Below the pieces are notes generated by a model that made no database searches, was not told the DNA's origin, and worked only from the letters and a program-made list of their open reading frames with translations. Below, one piece after another: positions 27,647 to 36,056 of a stretch of 64,000 bases of DNA; within the stretch, counting starts at the first letter, position 1, and the number at the start of each line of letters is the position of its first letter. The stretch is from NCBI RefSeq assembly GCF_001262075.1, contig NZ_CP012073.1, positions 992,001 to 1,056,000 on the forward strand, given 5' to 3'. A program made the translations under genes and the position numbers. Source of the DNA: Ottowia sp. oral taxon 894 (GTDB lineage: Bacteria > Pseudomonadota > Gammaproteobacteria > Burkholderiales > Burkholderiaceae_C).

Positions 27647-28129
27647 ATGACAACCAGAAGATGCATGGTCATGGCTTTCTGCCTTATGGGGTTGCATGGC
27701 TGTGACATGACGAATATGGAAACCAATCCTGGAAGCGCCGAAATAAAAGCGGCAAAAACCGGCGATGGAAAGGTTCGAAATGAGCTTACCCCCATCGCCG
27801 CGCGTTTTCCCATGCTGAAAAACGCAAAATCCATCCAATGGACAAGCGGGGTAATGGGAGATCCGGCCATGCCGGGGCCATCCCTTTACTGGATAGATGC
27901 AGTGATCCGGCCAGACGCTGGATTGCTTGAAAAAATCGGCCAACTGGAAGGCCTTGCCCATGCACAGCCGCCGGGTGATACGCACCCGGCCATCCAGCGC
28001 CTGATCCCTGAAGGGCGCTATCAGACATCGCCGGAGCTTGACGGACTTTTCACACATGGAACATGGCTGTGCAAAGCCTATTTCGAGACGTCACAAAACC
28101 TTGTGCTGCTGCTTGCCAAGGGGCCATAG
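27647..28129 (+). CDS. Putative lipoprotein of unknown function
   Basis: A 160-residue product starting MTTRRCMVMAFCLMGLHGCD with a lipobox ending in Cys about 19. The body has no family I recognise: it contains ARFPMLKNAKSIQWTSGVMG, PSLYWIDAVIRPD and a C-terminal LVLLLAKGP. Two further Cys are possible ligands or disulfide partners (LCKAYF region and the leader). The open frame extends to 27,542, but the ATG at 27,647 gives the signal peptide. The codon use is less GC-rich than in neighbouring genes, consistent with acquisition from outside. It is co-directional with oprC and prmC but separated from both by gaps. Confidence 0.6.
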   Translation: MTTRRCMVMAFCLMGLHGCDMTNMETNPGSAEIKAAKTGDGKVRNELTPIAARFPMLKNAKSIQWTSGVMGDPAMPGPSLYWIDAVIRPDAGLLEKIGQLEGLAHAQPPGDTHPAIQRLIPEGRYQTSPELDGLFTHGTWLCKAYFETSQNLVLLLAKGP

Positions 28130-28327
28130 CAGAGCAAAAGCAGAGCCAGTGTGCAGAGCAAGAATCGAAACCATGAAACGGACTGACTTGGGCTGATCCT
28201 CCTGAGCAAGCGCACGCGTTGGATGCCGTGCTGATTGCCGCGCCGGGTTCGGCCAAGAACAATCGCTCCGCAAACCATGCGGCGGCTGGCGAGTACAGCG
28301 GGCCGCCCCACCGCATCATCCACGCCC

Positions 28328-29212
28328 ATGCCCACTCCACCTCCCGCCACACTGGCCCAGGCCCTGGCCCAAGCCGCCGCCAGCGGCCTGCCGCGCCTGG
28401 AAGCGCACATGCTGCTGCTGCACGCGCTGGGCCGCCCCGCGCACGAGCGCGCCTGGCTGCTGGCGCACGACAGTGACGCGCTGCCCGCAGAGCAGGCCCG
28501 CCGCTTCGCCAGCCTGTGCCAGCGCCGCGCGGCGGGCGAGCCAGTGGCCTACCTCACGGGCCGCAAAGCGTTCTACGGGCTTGAGCTGCAAGTGGACGCA
28601 CGCGTTCTCGACCCGCGTGACGACACCGAAACGCTGGTGGACTGGGCGCTTTCGCTCCTGCCAGCCCAAGCCCCTTCCCGCCCCTTGCGCGCGCTGGACC
28701 TGGGCACGGGCAGCGGCGCCATCGCCCTGGCCCTGGCCAGCCAGCGCCCGCAAGCCGACATCTGGGCCAGCGACGCCAGCGCTGACGCTTTGGCCGTGGC
28801 CGCCGCCAACGCCCAGCGCCTGGCCCTGCGCCTGAACCTGCGGCAAGGCGACTGGCTGCGCGCCGTGGCCGACGCGCCCGCGTTTGACCTCATCGTCAGC
28901 AACCCCCCCTACATCGCCGAGGGCGACGCCCACCTGCCCGCGCTGGCGCACGAGCCGCGCCTGGCCCTGACCAGCGGCGCGGATGGGCTGGACGCCATCC
29001 GCGCCATCATCCACGCCATCGCCCGCGCCGCGCCCGCGCGCGCCCATCTGCGCCCCGGCGGCTGGCTGCTGCTGGAGCACGGCCACAACCAGGCCCCCGC
29101 CGTGCGCGCGCTGCTGGCCGCCGCAGGCTTTGCCCGCGTGCAATCGCGCCGCGACCTGGCAGGCATCGAGCGATGCAGCGGCGGGCAATGGCCAGGCAAC
29201 AAGCCGTCATGA
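28328..29212 (+). CDS. prmC: Release-factor glutamine methyltransferase
   Basis: Methylates the Gln of the GGQ motif in release factors 1 and 2. The 294-residue product has the N-terminal PrmC domain (RRAAGEPVAYLTGRKAFYGLEL and RDDTETLVDWAL), the SAM-binding motif ALDLGTGSGAIALALA and the catalytic SNPPYIAEGD near residue 190. prmC usually follows prfA, but no prfA is present here; the upstream neighbour is the unrelated lipoprotein gene. The ATG at 28,328 is the closest start to the family N-terminus. Confidence 0.93.
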   Translation: MPTPPPATLAQALAQAAASGLPRLEAHMLLLHALGRPAHERAWLLAHDSDALPAEQARRFASLCQRRAAGEPVAYLTGRKAFYGLELQVDARVLDPRDDTETLVDWALSLLPAQAPSRPLRALDLGTGSGAIALALASQRPQADIWASDASADALAVAAANAQRLALRLNLRQGDWLRAVADAPAFDLIVSNPPYIAEGDAHLPALAHEPRLALTSGADGLDAIRAIIHAIARAAPARAHLRPGGWLLLEHGHNQAPAVRALLAAAGFARVQSRRDLAGIERCSGGQWPGNKPS

Positions 29213-29821
29213 GCGCGAAACGCAGCGGGCGGCTGATTGCCGCCAGGCGCGGGCCGGACGGCTCAAACAAGTCTTTCAGCTGAGCAAAGCCTGCCCGGCT
29301 GCCTCAAAAACAGGAGCAAATTCAAGCAGTCAGAATACCTGCTCTGCGCTTATTTCACTAGGACAGTGCGCTATGAATAAAAGAGCTATAGAAGCCTCTC
29401 CTCGCCGCTTATTCAATGCAGCACCTCTCACTGCCTGCTCTTTCTCTTTCCACGGCCCCAAACTGCAGGAAATGCGGCACAGCGGCAACCCGTGTTCGCA
29501 CTCTTTGCGCCAAGGCTTGGGGCGATGATGGGATATGGGACGGAATTCCAGAAACGGCAGCAACCGCAAAAACCGCGTCAGACCCCGGCTTCGGAAAGCG
29601 ATGCGCGCAGCGGTTTGCTGTTGCAGCGCCCATCCCGCAAAAGCGCAGTCTCGGGCGTTCGTGGGCGTTGCAATCCTTGAAAGGCCCATTTCGGTCGGCG
29701 CCATGCCTGAAAACTGAAAATCCGGAATAGCCGCGCCGAAAATCTGCCATTCATCCGTCGTTATTTATCCGCCGCTATTTATCCGCCGCTTTCGGGCTGC
29801 CGCTCACGCGGCCCCATTGGC
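29213..29821. other. Long intergenic region before the haem-type receptor
   Basis: Roughly 600 bp. Repeat A copy 10 lies at 29,307-29,393. The rest, about 29,400-29,740, has open frames on both strands but none with recognisable composition or start, so I leave it unannotated. Near 29,757-29,795 a 14-bp unit GCCGCTATTTATCC is imperfectly repeated in tandem. Confidence 0.5.
29307..29393 (+). repeat. Interspersed repeat A, copy 10
   Basis: Starts AAACAGGAGCAAATTCAAGC, has CTGCGCTTATTTCACTAGG, then ACAGTGCGCTATGAATAAA and AGAGCTATAG in place of the usual GAGCGAAAT end. Confidence 0.85.
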
Positions 29822-29862
29822 TTGATGTTTATCAATCCGGCTGCGAGGCAATTCTTTACAAT
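29822..29862 (+). promoter_or_regulatory. FNR/Anr-type site and -10 box upstream of the TonB receptor
   Basis: TTGATGTTTATCAA at 29,822-29,835 is a perfect match to the FNR consensus TTGAT-N4-ATCAA. A -10-like TACAAT lies at 29,857-29,862, giving a predicted start near 29,869. The FNR-site centre is then about -40.5, the position of a class II FNR-activated promoter. The receptor ATG follows at 29,959. The match and spacing are direct observations; activation under oxygen limitation is inference. Confidence 0.7.
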
Positions 29863-29865
29863 TGC
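29848..29865. promoter_or_regulatory. Dyad overlapping the predicted -10 box
   Basis: GCAATT (29,848-29,853) and AATTGC (29,860-29,865) are inverted around CTTTAC and overlap the -10 region of the FNR-type promoter. It could be a repressor operator for iron or haem control, but it does not match the Fur consensus well. Confidence 0.4.
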
Positions 29866-29958
29866 GTCAAAAAGCTGCCAGCCGAGCGGCCGTCCACGAT
29901 GAAAACCGCGTCAGGCCCCTGCGTTTCATGGGGCCGTTTTTTCATTGGTGGATTTCTG

Positions 29959-32106
29959 ATGCGTTCCCTCCATTCTCCTTTCTGGCGTTTTTCCGCCCTA
30001 GCCTGCGGCATTTTTCTTTTGTTGGGCCAGGCTGCTGCGCAGCAGGCGCAGCGGGCGCAGGAAAAAGACAAAGAAAAAGTCCCGAACCTGCCTGAAGTCA
30101 CCGTCACGGGCACCAGCATGGCGACGGATTTGCAGACTTATCCCGGTTCCGTTTCCGTCGTGACGCCGCAGCAATTAAGCACGTCCAGCACAGTAATCAG
30201 CGTTCTGCGCAATATGCCGGGCGTTTCCGTTGGCAATGACATGGGGCGTGGTCTGGGTGAATCTTTTTATATTCGCGGCTTTGGCTACCAGTCGGAAAGC
30301 CGCATCATCATCATGCAAGACGGCGTGCGGCGCTCGCTGAGCATGTATTCCAACCATATTTCCTCTTTCCGCTCCGATCCTGATTTGCTCAAGCGCGTGG
30401 AAGTGGTTAAAGGCGCTTCGTCCATTCAATATGGCGGCGGCGCGATTGGCGGCGTGGTGGACATGGGCATGAAAACCGCCGAAGATTTTGTGCAGGAAGG
30501 CAAGGACAGGGGTTTTGCCGCCAAGTTGCGTTATGAGCACAACAATTACCGCGAGGGCTATTTGGCCGGAGCTTTCGCGCCCAAGGACCAGCCTTTTGAA
30601 TTCATGGCCTATGGCAAGAAAGGCAGGCGCGGCGATCAGGAAATGTCGCGTGTTTGGGGCCATATCAACGGTCAGCCCGCCCGCAAGGTGCCCACGGACG
30701 AAGACACAACGGTGGCCTATCTGCAAGGCGGCTTCAAAATCACGCCGGAGCAGAAAATTTCGCTTTCCTATTTTGATTACGGAATGGATGTAGAAACCGT
30801 CTGGCAAAACCTGTATCACACCAGTCCGAACAGCACGACTGGCCCGGTGATCGGGAAGCTCAAACAGCAGGACTGGATAGCGAAATACACATTCAAGCCC
30901 GCCGCCAACCCGTGGATTGATTTGACAGCTACGGCCTTTCATTCCAGGGGCAGCTATGACCGGCATTTCACCATCACCCCCAGCCGCTACAAAAATGAAG
31001 ACCAGCGTCATGGATTTCGCTTCAAGAACATCTCCCATTTCGAGACCGGCCGCGTCGGGCATCGCCTGCTGCTGGGCGTGGATTATGAAAAACGCAATGA
31101 GAATGCCCTTTTCGTGCGCAATGGCGTGACGGATGAGTTCGGTTCCATGCCCAATACTTATATTGATTCGGGCATCTACGGGCATCTTGAATCTTCATTC
31201 ATGAATGGCGGCTTGACCTTGCAAGTGGGCGGGCGTTATGACCGCTATGAACGCAAGGTAGACAAATACGACTATTCGGCCAAGAAATCACATTTTTCTC
31301 CGCGCGTGGGTCTGAGCGTGCGCGTGGCTGATGGACTGTATTTGCTGGGCAACTGGTCTGAAGCTTTTCGCGCGCCTACGCCGCATGAAACGCACTCGGC
31401 CGGGGCCATTAATCCGCATCATTACCTTATTCCCAACACCGGACTGAAGCCGGAAACCGCGCGCGAAACCGAAATCGGTTTTTCATGGACGAAAAATGGC
31501 CTTTGGGCGGCAAATGATTCGCTGGAAACCAAGCTGATGCTGTTCAGCGGCCGCGTCAAGAACCTGATTTCGCTGGAACTCGTGCGCCCGAATGAAAAGC
31601 CGCCGGAAAGCGAGTCGTATGCCATGTATCTGAATACAGACAGCGTCAAGCGACACGGCCTTGAATGGACAGGCACATATCAACAAGCCTGGGGCAATGT
31701 GGGGCTGGGCTATTCGCGCATCCGCCAGACCGACCGCGCCACGGGGCGCAACGTGCCTGGCACTTTCGCTGACAAGCTCAACCTGCACGGCCACTGGCAG
31801 GCGGCGCCGGGCCTGCTGCTGGGCCTGAATGTGAACCATTGGTTCAAGCCCAAGCAGAACCCGGAATCCTTCGTGTCGCAAGGCCGGCGCTACTGGTATG
31901 TGCGCAAGGCGTTCACCGTTGTCGATCTGGATGCGCGCTGGCAGCCGCGCCCCTGGGCAAGCGGCCCCTTCGGGCGCGACATGGAAGTGACGTTCGGCAT
32001 CAAGAACGTGTTTGATGCTTCCTACATGAACGCCTTTGTTGCTGAAACATCCCAGCGCGTGGGCAAGGGCCGCAATATCTATGTGGGCTTGAGCACCCGC
32101 TTCTGA
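29959..32106 (+). CDS. TonB-dependent receptor, haem/haemoglobin type
   Basis: Outer-membrane receptor of 715 residues. The signal peptide runs from MRSLHSPFWRFSALACG to GQAAAQQ, followed by an Arg/Lys/Glu segment and the TonB box-like LPEVTVTGT. The plug has the haem-receptor-like SFYIRGFGYQSESRIIIMQDGVRR. The barrel contains NWSEAFRAPTPHETHSAG and NPHHYLIPNTGLKPETARETEIGF, which correspond to the FRAP and NPxL motifs of haem and haemoglobin receptors, with His residues between. It ends in VGLSTRF. The ATG at 29,959 is used because the signal peptide starts there; the frame opens at 29,899. GC content is lower than the window average. No haem ABC transporter or tonB is nearby, and the ligand assignment is tentative. 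Confidence 0.82.
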   Translation: MRSLHSPFWRFSALACGIFLLLGQAAAQQAQRAQEKDKEKVPNLPEVTVTGTSMATDLQTYPGSVSVVTPQQLSTSSTVISVLRNMPGVSVGNDMGRGLGESFYIRGFGYQSESRIIIMQDGVRRSLSMYSNHISSFRSDPDLLKRVEVVKGASSIQYGGGAIGGVVDMGMKTAEDFVQEGKDRGFAAKLRYEHNNYREGYLAGAFAPKDQPFEFMAYGKKGRRGDQEMSRVWGHINGQPARKVPTDEDTTVAYLQGGFKITPEQKISLSYFDYGMDVETVWQNLYHTSPNSTTGPVIGKLKQQDWIAKYTFKPAANPWIDLTATAFHSRGSYDRHFTITPSRYKNEDQRHGFRFKNISHFETGRVGHRLLLGVDYEKRNENALFVRNGVTDEFGSMPNTYIDSGIYGHLESSFMNGGLTLQVGGRYDRYERKVDKYDYSAKKSHFSPRVGLSVRVADGLYLLGNWSEAFRAPTPHETHSAGAINPHHYLIPNTGLKPETARETEIGFSWTKNGLWAANDSLETKLMLFSGRVKNLISLELVRPNEKPPESESYAMYLNTDSVKRHGLEWTGTYQQAWGNVGLGYSRIRQTDRATGRNVPGTFADKLNLHGHWQAAPGLLLGLNVNHWFKPKQNPESFVSQGRRYWYVRKAFTVVDLDARWQPRPWASGPFGRDMEVTFGIKNVFDASYMNAFVAETSQRVGKGRNIYVGLSTRF

Positions 32107-32126
32107 CGCGCAGCCCGGCTGCTTTG

Positions 32127-32170
32127 CAGGCCGTCCGGCGCTCCCTATTCAGGCTGCCGGGCGGCCTGTT
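32127..32170 (+). terminator. Probable terminator of the haem-type receptor gene
   Basis: CAGGCCGTCCGGC and GCCGGGCGGCCTG form a 13-bp stem (one wobble pair) around a 16-nt loop, followed by TTTCTGCTTC. It lies 20 bp after the stop codon. Confidence 0.75.
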
Positions 32171-32171
32171 T

Positions 32172-32252
32172 CTGCTTCTATAAAAAGAGCAGCCTTTCAA
32201 GACTCTGTCAGGACATCAGCTGATTTGAGCGCCTTGAATCCGCTCCTGTTTC
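32172..32252 (-). repeat. Diverged repeat A, copy 11
   Basis: On the minus strand the left end is intact (AACAGGAGCGGATTCAAGGC), with a weak centre (GATGTCCTGAC) and no clear right end. It is placed between the receptor terminator and the HAD gene; an upstream frame of the HAD gene would read through it. Confidence 0.6.
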
Positions 32253-32320
32253 AGAAGCAATCTGCGCCCATTTACACGCTGGCGATATGCTGCGCGCCTT
32301 TTGCCGCCTGGCCCTTGCCC

Positions 32321-33115
32321 ATGATGATTGCCCTGAACCAGCTGCCCCCCGGCGCGTGGCGCCACGTGCGGGGCGTGCTGACCGATATTGACGACACGCT
32401 GACGACCGATGGCGCCATCACGCCCGATGCGCTGGCTGCGCTTGAGGCGCTGCGTGCGGCGGGGCTGCCGGTCATCGCCATCACGGGCCGCCCGGCGGGC
32501 TGGAGCGAGCCGTTCGCGCGCACGTGGCCGCTGAGCGCCATCGTGGCGGAAAACGGCGCGGTGGCGCTGGCGCGGCAGGGCGGCGCACTGCGCAAGTGGT
32601 ATTTCGAGCCGGATGCCGCGCGCCGCCAGGCCAACTATGCGCGCCTGCAAGCGGTGGCCGCGCGCGTGCTGCGCGAAGTGCCGCTGGCGCGGCTGGCGCA
32701 AGACAGCGCGGGGCGCGAGACGGACATTGCCATTGACCACGGCGAGTTCACGCATCTGCCGCCCGCCGCCATTGAGCAGGCCGCCGCGCTGATGCGGGCC
32801 GAGGGGCTGACGGCCACGGTCAGCAGCATTCACATCAATGGCTGGATTGGCGGGCATGACAAGCTGGCCGGGGCGCACTGGATCGTGCAGCTGCTGCTGG
32901 GCCGCCGCCTGGCGGATGAAATGGCGCACTGGGTGTACGTGGGCGATTCCACGAACGACCAGCGCATGTTCCAGCACTTTCCCAACAGCGTGGGCGTGGC
33001 CAACGTGGCGCGCTTTGCGCCGCACATGGAGCACTTGCCGCGCTACGTGGCGCAGGGCGAGCGCGGCGCGGGCTTCGCGCAGGCGGCGCAGGCGGTGCTG
33101 CAAGGGCGCGGCTGA
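32321..33115 (+). CDS. HAD-superfamily (IIB) hydrolase
   Basis: A 264-residue phosphatase of the Cof/SPP/MPGP group. Motif I is VLTDIDDTLTTDG near the N-terminus with the nucleophile Asp, motif II ITGRPAGW, and motif IV VGDSTNDQRMF. The cap region between is of the IIB type. The start is one of two adjacent ATGs (32,321 or 32,324); the longer frame back to 32,225 is encoded by repeat sequence and is rejected. The natural substrate cannot be told; sugar phosphates are typical. Confidence 0.85.
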   Translation: MMIALNQLPPGAWRHVRGVLTDIDDTLTTDGAITPDALAALEALRAAGLPVIAITGRPAGWSEPFARTWPLSAIVAENGAVALARQGGALRKWYFEPDAARRQANYARLQAVAARVLREVPLARLAQDSAGRETDIAIDHGEFTHLPPAAIEQAAALMRAEGLTATVSSIHINGWIGGHDKLAGAHWIVQLLLGRRLADEMAHWVYVGDSTNDQRMFQHFPNSVGVANVARFAPHMEHLPRYVAQGERGAGFAQAAQAVLQGRG

Positions 33116-33212
33116 CCATGCCGGAGGCGGCGGGCAGGCTCCATGCGCATGCAAGATGCCCAGATGCACGCGCAAGAGCGGGCCGCCCGGCTCTTTTCAT
33201 GTGCGCTGACAC

Positions 33213-33233
33213 GGTTTTATGTGCTGTAAAACC
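33213..33233. other. Perfect hairpin between the HAD and M23 genes
   Basis: GGTTTTA and TAAAACC flank TGTGCTG. It is 97 bp after the HAD stop codon and 95 bp before the peptidase ATG. There is no T-run, so it may be an operator or weak terminator. Confidence 0.4.
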
Positions 33234-33327
33234 ATTTGTCACACAAGGTACACTTGGCCGCTTGCGACCAGGAATTGATTGCGGATTGCCATGAAGGCGG
33301 GCAATCCATTGTTGAACGTTACAGGCC

Positions 33328-34314
33328 ATGACTCATCGCTCCACGGTTCTCATCGTCACCCCCGAGCAGACGCGCTCGGTGGAAGTCAATACGCGCCTGC
33401 TGCTGTCCATGCGTCCGCTGCTGATGGGGCTGGGCGCCGTCATCGTGGCCTTGCTGGGCGCGCTGGCCGCCATCGGCTGGGGCTACTGGGGCCAGCGGCA
33501 GGCGCAAAGCGAGCGCCATCAGCAGGCGCAGGTTGAACATCAGCAGTTGCTGGAAGAACGCGCCCGCGAAATCGAGGCGCTGCGCCAGCAGCTGGAGCAG
33601 GCGCGGGACACCCAGTCCGCCGAAATGGCCGCCAAGGCCGCCGAGGTGGACGCCAAGCTGGCCGAGCTGAAAAAGTCCGAGCACATGCTGGCCGAACTGC
33701 GCGAATACCTGAAAGCGCGCGGCGTGAACGTCAAGCCCGTCTCCGTCGAGCCGCCCAGGGGCAAGCCCAACAAGGCGGCGGGCGGCCCCGTTTCAAGCCG
33801 CGAAGTGCGCCAGGCCCCTGGCCGCCAGGCGGCGGTGGAAGACGCGGGCGACTTGCTGCAAGTGCTGCAATCCGTGCCGCTGGGCATGCCGCACAACGGC
33901 CCCATCAGCTCGCGTTTCGGCAACCGCTCCAACCCTTTCACGGGAAAAGGCAGCGAATTCCACGGCGGGCTGGACCTGAAGGGCAGCACGGGCCAGCCCA
34001 TCCGCGTCACGGCCAAAGGCAAGGTCCACTTCGCGGGCGTGCAGTCCGGCTACGGCAATGTCGTGATGGTGGACCATGCGCACGGCTACAGCACGGTTTA
34101 TGCCCACCTTTCCAAAATCGGCGTGAAAGCCGGGCAGCACGTGGAAGCGGGCAGCGTCATCGGCCAGCTGGGTTCCACAGGCCGCTCCACCGGCCCGCAC
34201 CTGCATTACGAGGTGCAGAGCAAGGGCCAGCGCATTGACCCGGAGCAGTTCCTCTCGCTCAACGCGCCCGTCAGAAAGCAGCTTGAAAAGCCCGCCTCCG
34301 AGGCCGTGCCCTGA
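33328..34314 (+). CDS. M23-family (LytM) cell-wall peptidase with membrane anchor
   Basis: A 328-residue inner-membrane protein with a periplasmic LytM domain. Residues about 30-52 form a transmembrane helix, about 55-125 are a Gln/Glu/Ala coiled coil, and the C-terminal domain has the zinc ligands in FHGGLDLKG (HxxxD, near residue 212) and GPHLHYEV (HxH, near 291). The core GYGNVVMVDHAHGYSTVYAHL is typical. All ligands are present, so it could be an active endopeptidase. It is followed by a bactofilin gene, a pairing seen in other bacteria in which a bactofilin positions an M23 enzyme for cell-shape control. Confidence 0.92.
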   Translation: MTHRSTVLIVTPEQTRSVEVNTRLLLSMRPLLMGLGAVIVALLGALAAIGWGYWGQRQAQSERHQQAQVEHQQLLEERAREIEALRQQLEQARDTQSAEMAAKAAEVDAKLAELKKSEHMLAELREYLKARGVNVKPVSVEPPRGKPNKAAGGPVSSREVRQAPGRQAAVEDAGDLLQVLQSVPLGMPHNGPISSRFGNRSNPFTGKGSEFHGGLDLKGSTGQPIRVTAKGKVHFAGVQSGYGNVVMVDHAHGYSTVYAHLSKIGVKAGQHVEAGSVIGQLGSTGRSTGPHLHYEVQSKGQRIDPEQFLSLNAPVRKQLEKPASEAVP

Positions 34315-34401
34315 AGCGGCGGCCCCGCCTTTTTCCAGCCGCTCATCCCAGTCTGTTTTTCCCGCCCTTTCCTTTTTTCTCCCAAGCAAGGCAGCAGCAT
34401 C

Positions 34402-34824
34402 ATGTTCGGTTCCGGCAAAGACAAAAACACCCCCGCGCCTTTCAGCGCCAGCAAGCAGATTGACACCGTGATTGCCGAGCAGTGCACGCTCGAAGGCGAT
34501 CTCACGGCGCAAAACTCCATCAAGCTCGATGGCCGCATCCACGGCACGCTGCGCTGCGAGGGCAGCGCCGTCATTGGCGAGACGGGGCTGGTCAAAGGCG
34601 ATGTCTATGCCTCCGATCTGCTGGTGCTGGGCCGGCTCGAAGGCAACGTTCACGCAGGCCGCCTGCATTTGCAGTCCACCGCGCAAATTCAGGGCAACAT
34701 CGAAGCCGAAACCCTGCAAGTGGACCCGGGCGCGCGCTACCAGGGCAGCGTCACCATGCGCGTTCCCAACGCTGCCTCCACGCCCCTGCTGCCTGGCAGC
34801 GAGAGCGCCACGGCCAAGGCGTGA
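34402..34824 (+). CDS. Bactofilin
   Basis: A 140-residue cytoskeletal polymer protein. The central beta-helical repeats are visible as AQNSIKLDGRIHGTLRCEGSAV, VKGDVYASDLLVLGRLEGNVHAG and LQSTAQIQGNIEAETLQVDPGA, with hydrophobic/glycine spacing of about 17 residues. Short disordered tails flank the core. It is 87 bp downstream of the M23 peptidase gene and probably works with it at the membrane. A terminator follows. Confidence 0.92.
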   Translation: MFGSGKDKNTPAPFSASKQIDTVIAEQCTLEGDLTAQNSIKLDGRIHGTLRCEGSAVIGETGLVKGDVYASDLLVLGRLEGNVHAGRLHLQSTAQIQGNIEAETLQVDPGARYQGSVTMRVPNAASTPLLPGSESATAKA

Positions 34825-34845
34825 GCGGCCGCCGCATTCTTCGCC

Positions 34846-34867
34846 AGCGCCCTCCGGGGCGCTTTTT
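34846..34867 (+). terminator. Intrinsic terminator of the bactofilin gene
   Basis: AGCGCCC (34,846-34,852) pairs with GGGCGCT (34,857-34,863) over a TCCG tetraloop, followed by a T-run. Confidence 0.9.
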
Positions 34868-34931
34868 CATGCCCGCCGCCTGCCAAGCTGCCCGCAGGGG
34901 CCTCTCGCGCAAGACGGGCGCAAGGAATAAG

Positions 34932-34979
34932 AACCGGCTCGAAGCCTGCCCGTGAGTGCAAAAAGCGCGGCTCCGGGCG
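34932..34979 (+). repeat. Repeat C, left arm of a 48-bp inverted repeat
   Basis: The 37 bp from 34,943 to 34,979 (beginning AGCCTGCCCGTGAGTGC, ending GGCTCCGGGCG) are a perfect inverted copy of 35,188-35,224. Extending the match outward gives 48 bp with two mismatches. The core GCAAAAAGCGCGGCTCCGGG relates it to the other repeat C copies. Confidence 0.85.
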
Positions 34980-35071
34980 CTTTGCCGCGTTTCAGCCCCA
35001 AAGGTTTCAGCTCCGGCTCCGGCGGCCCGCTCTGGCGCGCCCGCGCGACAGGAAGGAGCCTGCCAGGCCAT

Positions 35072-35161
35072 ATCAAAACAGGAGCAAATTCAGGCCGCCA
35101 GAAATGCCGTCTTGCGCAGATTCCACTAGGACCTCATGCTATGAATAAAAGAGCGAAATAA
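35072..35161 (+). repeat. Interspersed repeat A, copy 12
   Basis: A model copy: AAACAGGAGCAAATTCAGG, then CTTGCGCAGATTCCACTAGG, ACCTCATGCTATGAATAAA and AGAGCGAAATAAG. It sits between the two inverted arms of repeat C. Confidence 0.92.
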
Positions 35162-35187
35162 GGCCGCACAGGCTGCAAGGCGCAGGC

Positions 35188-35235
35188 CGCCCGGAGCCGC
35201 GCTTTTTGCACTCACGGGCAGGCTTTGGGCCGGTT
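35188..35235 (-). repeat. Repeat C, right arm of the 48-bp inverted repeat
   Basis: Inverted partner of 34,932-34,979, with about 208 bp between the inner ends. Its outer edge abuts the rpe stop codon (rpe ends at 35,237). Confidence 0.85.
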
Positions 35236-35236
35236 T

Positions 35237-35920
35237 TCAGGCCAGTGCCTGGCGCATGGCGGCGATGGTTTGGGCGTAGTCGCTCTGGCCGAAGATGGCG
35301 CTGCCGGCCACGAAGGTGTCGGCCCCGGCGTCGGCCACACGGCGGATGTTGGCGGGCTTGATGCCGCCATCGACTTGCAGGCGGATGTCGCGGCCTGATT
35401 GCTCGATGCGGCGGCGCGCCTGTTCGGTTTTGCGCAGGGCGCTGTCGATGAAGCTCTGGCCGCCAAAGCCGGGATTGACGCTCATGATGAGGATGAGGTC
35501 GATGTCGTCAATCAGCCAGTCGAGCACGTCCAGCGGGGTGGCGGGGTTGAAGGCCAGGCCGGGGCGGCAGCCTGCGGCGCGGATGGCCTGCACGCTGCGG
35601 TGCGGGTGGGCGCTGGCTTCGGGGTGGAAGCTGATGGTGGCCGCGCCCGCCCGGGCAAAGGCGGCGGCCAGCGCGTCCACGGGCTGCACCATCAGATGCA
35701 CGTCGATGGGGGCGCTTTGGCCGTCTGGCAGGCGGGCGTGGGGGCGCAGGGCTTCGCAGATCATGGGGCCGAAGGTGAGATTGGGCACGTAGTGGTTGTC
35801 CATGACGTCGAAGTGAATCCAGTCGGCGCCGGCGGCCAGCACGTTGCGCACTTCTTCGCCCAGGCGGGCGAAGTCGGCGGAGAGGATGGAAGGGGCGATG
35901 AAGTGGCGGGGCGCGGTCAT
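35237..35920 (-). CDS. rpe: Ribulose-phosphate 3-epimerase
   Basis: Interconverts ribulose 5-phosphate and xylulose 5-phosphate in the pentose phosphate pathway. The 227-residue TIM barrel shows [57 protein letters not shown] and [12 protein letters not shown], including the metal-binding His/Asp residues. The ATG complementary to 35,918-35,920 is used although the frame is open much further back. It is divergent from the Gcr-like gene. Its stop is only a base or two from the inverted repeat C. Confidence 0.96.
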   Translation of the reverse strand: MTAPRHFIAPSILSADFARLGEEVRNVLAAGADWIHFDVMDNHYVPNLTFGPMICEALRPHARLPDGQSAPIDVHLMVQPVDALAAAFARAGAATISFHPEASAHPHRSVQAIRAAGCRPGLAFNPATPLDVLDWLIDDIDLILIMSVNPGFGGQSFIDSALRKTEQARRRIEQSGRDIRLQVDGGIKPANIRRVADAGADTFVAGSAIFGQSDYAQTIAAMRQALA

Positions 35921-36056
35921 GCGAAGCAGGGCGGGTTGCGGAAGCGGCGGATGAGGCTGCGGGTGAAACCGTGGCCGAAAGGGCCAGTGAAAGGGGCGCA
36001 TTGTCGCGCCGCTACCATCGTTGCCCATGGCAAAAAATGAATTGGCGGGGGGATGA

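Noticed and set aside
29330-29750. Open frames on both strands in the gap before the haem-type receptor.
   Set aside because: They read through repeat A, lack a plausible start signal, and have no recognisable protein pattern.
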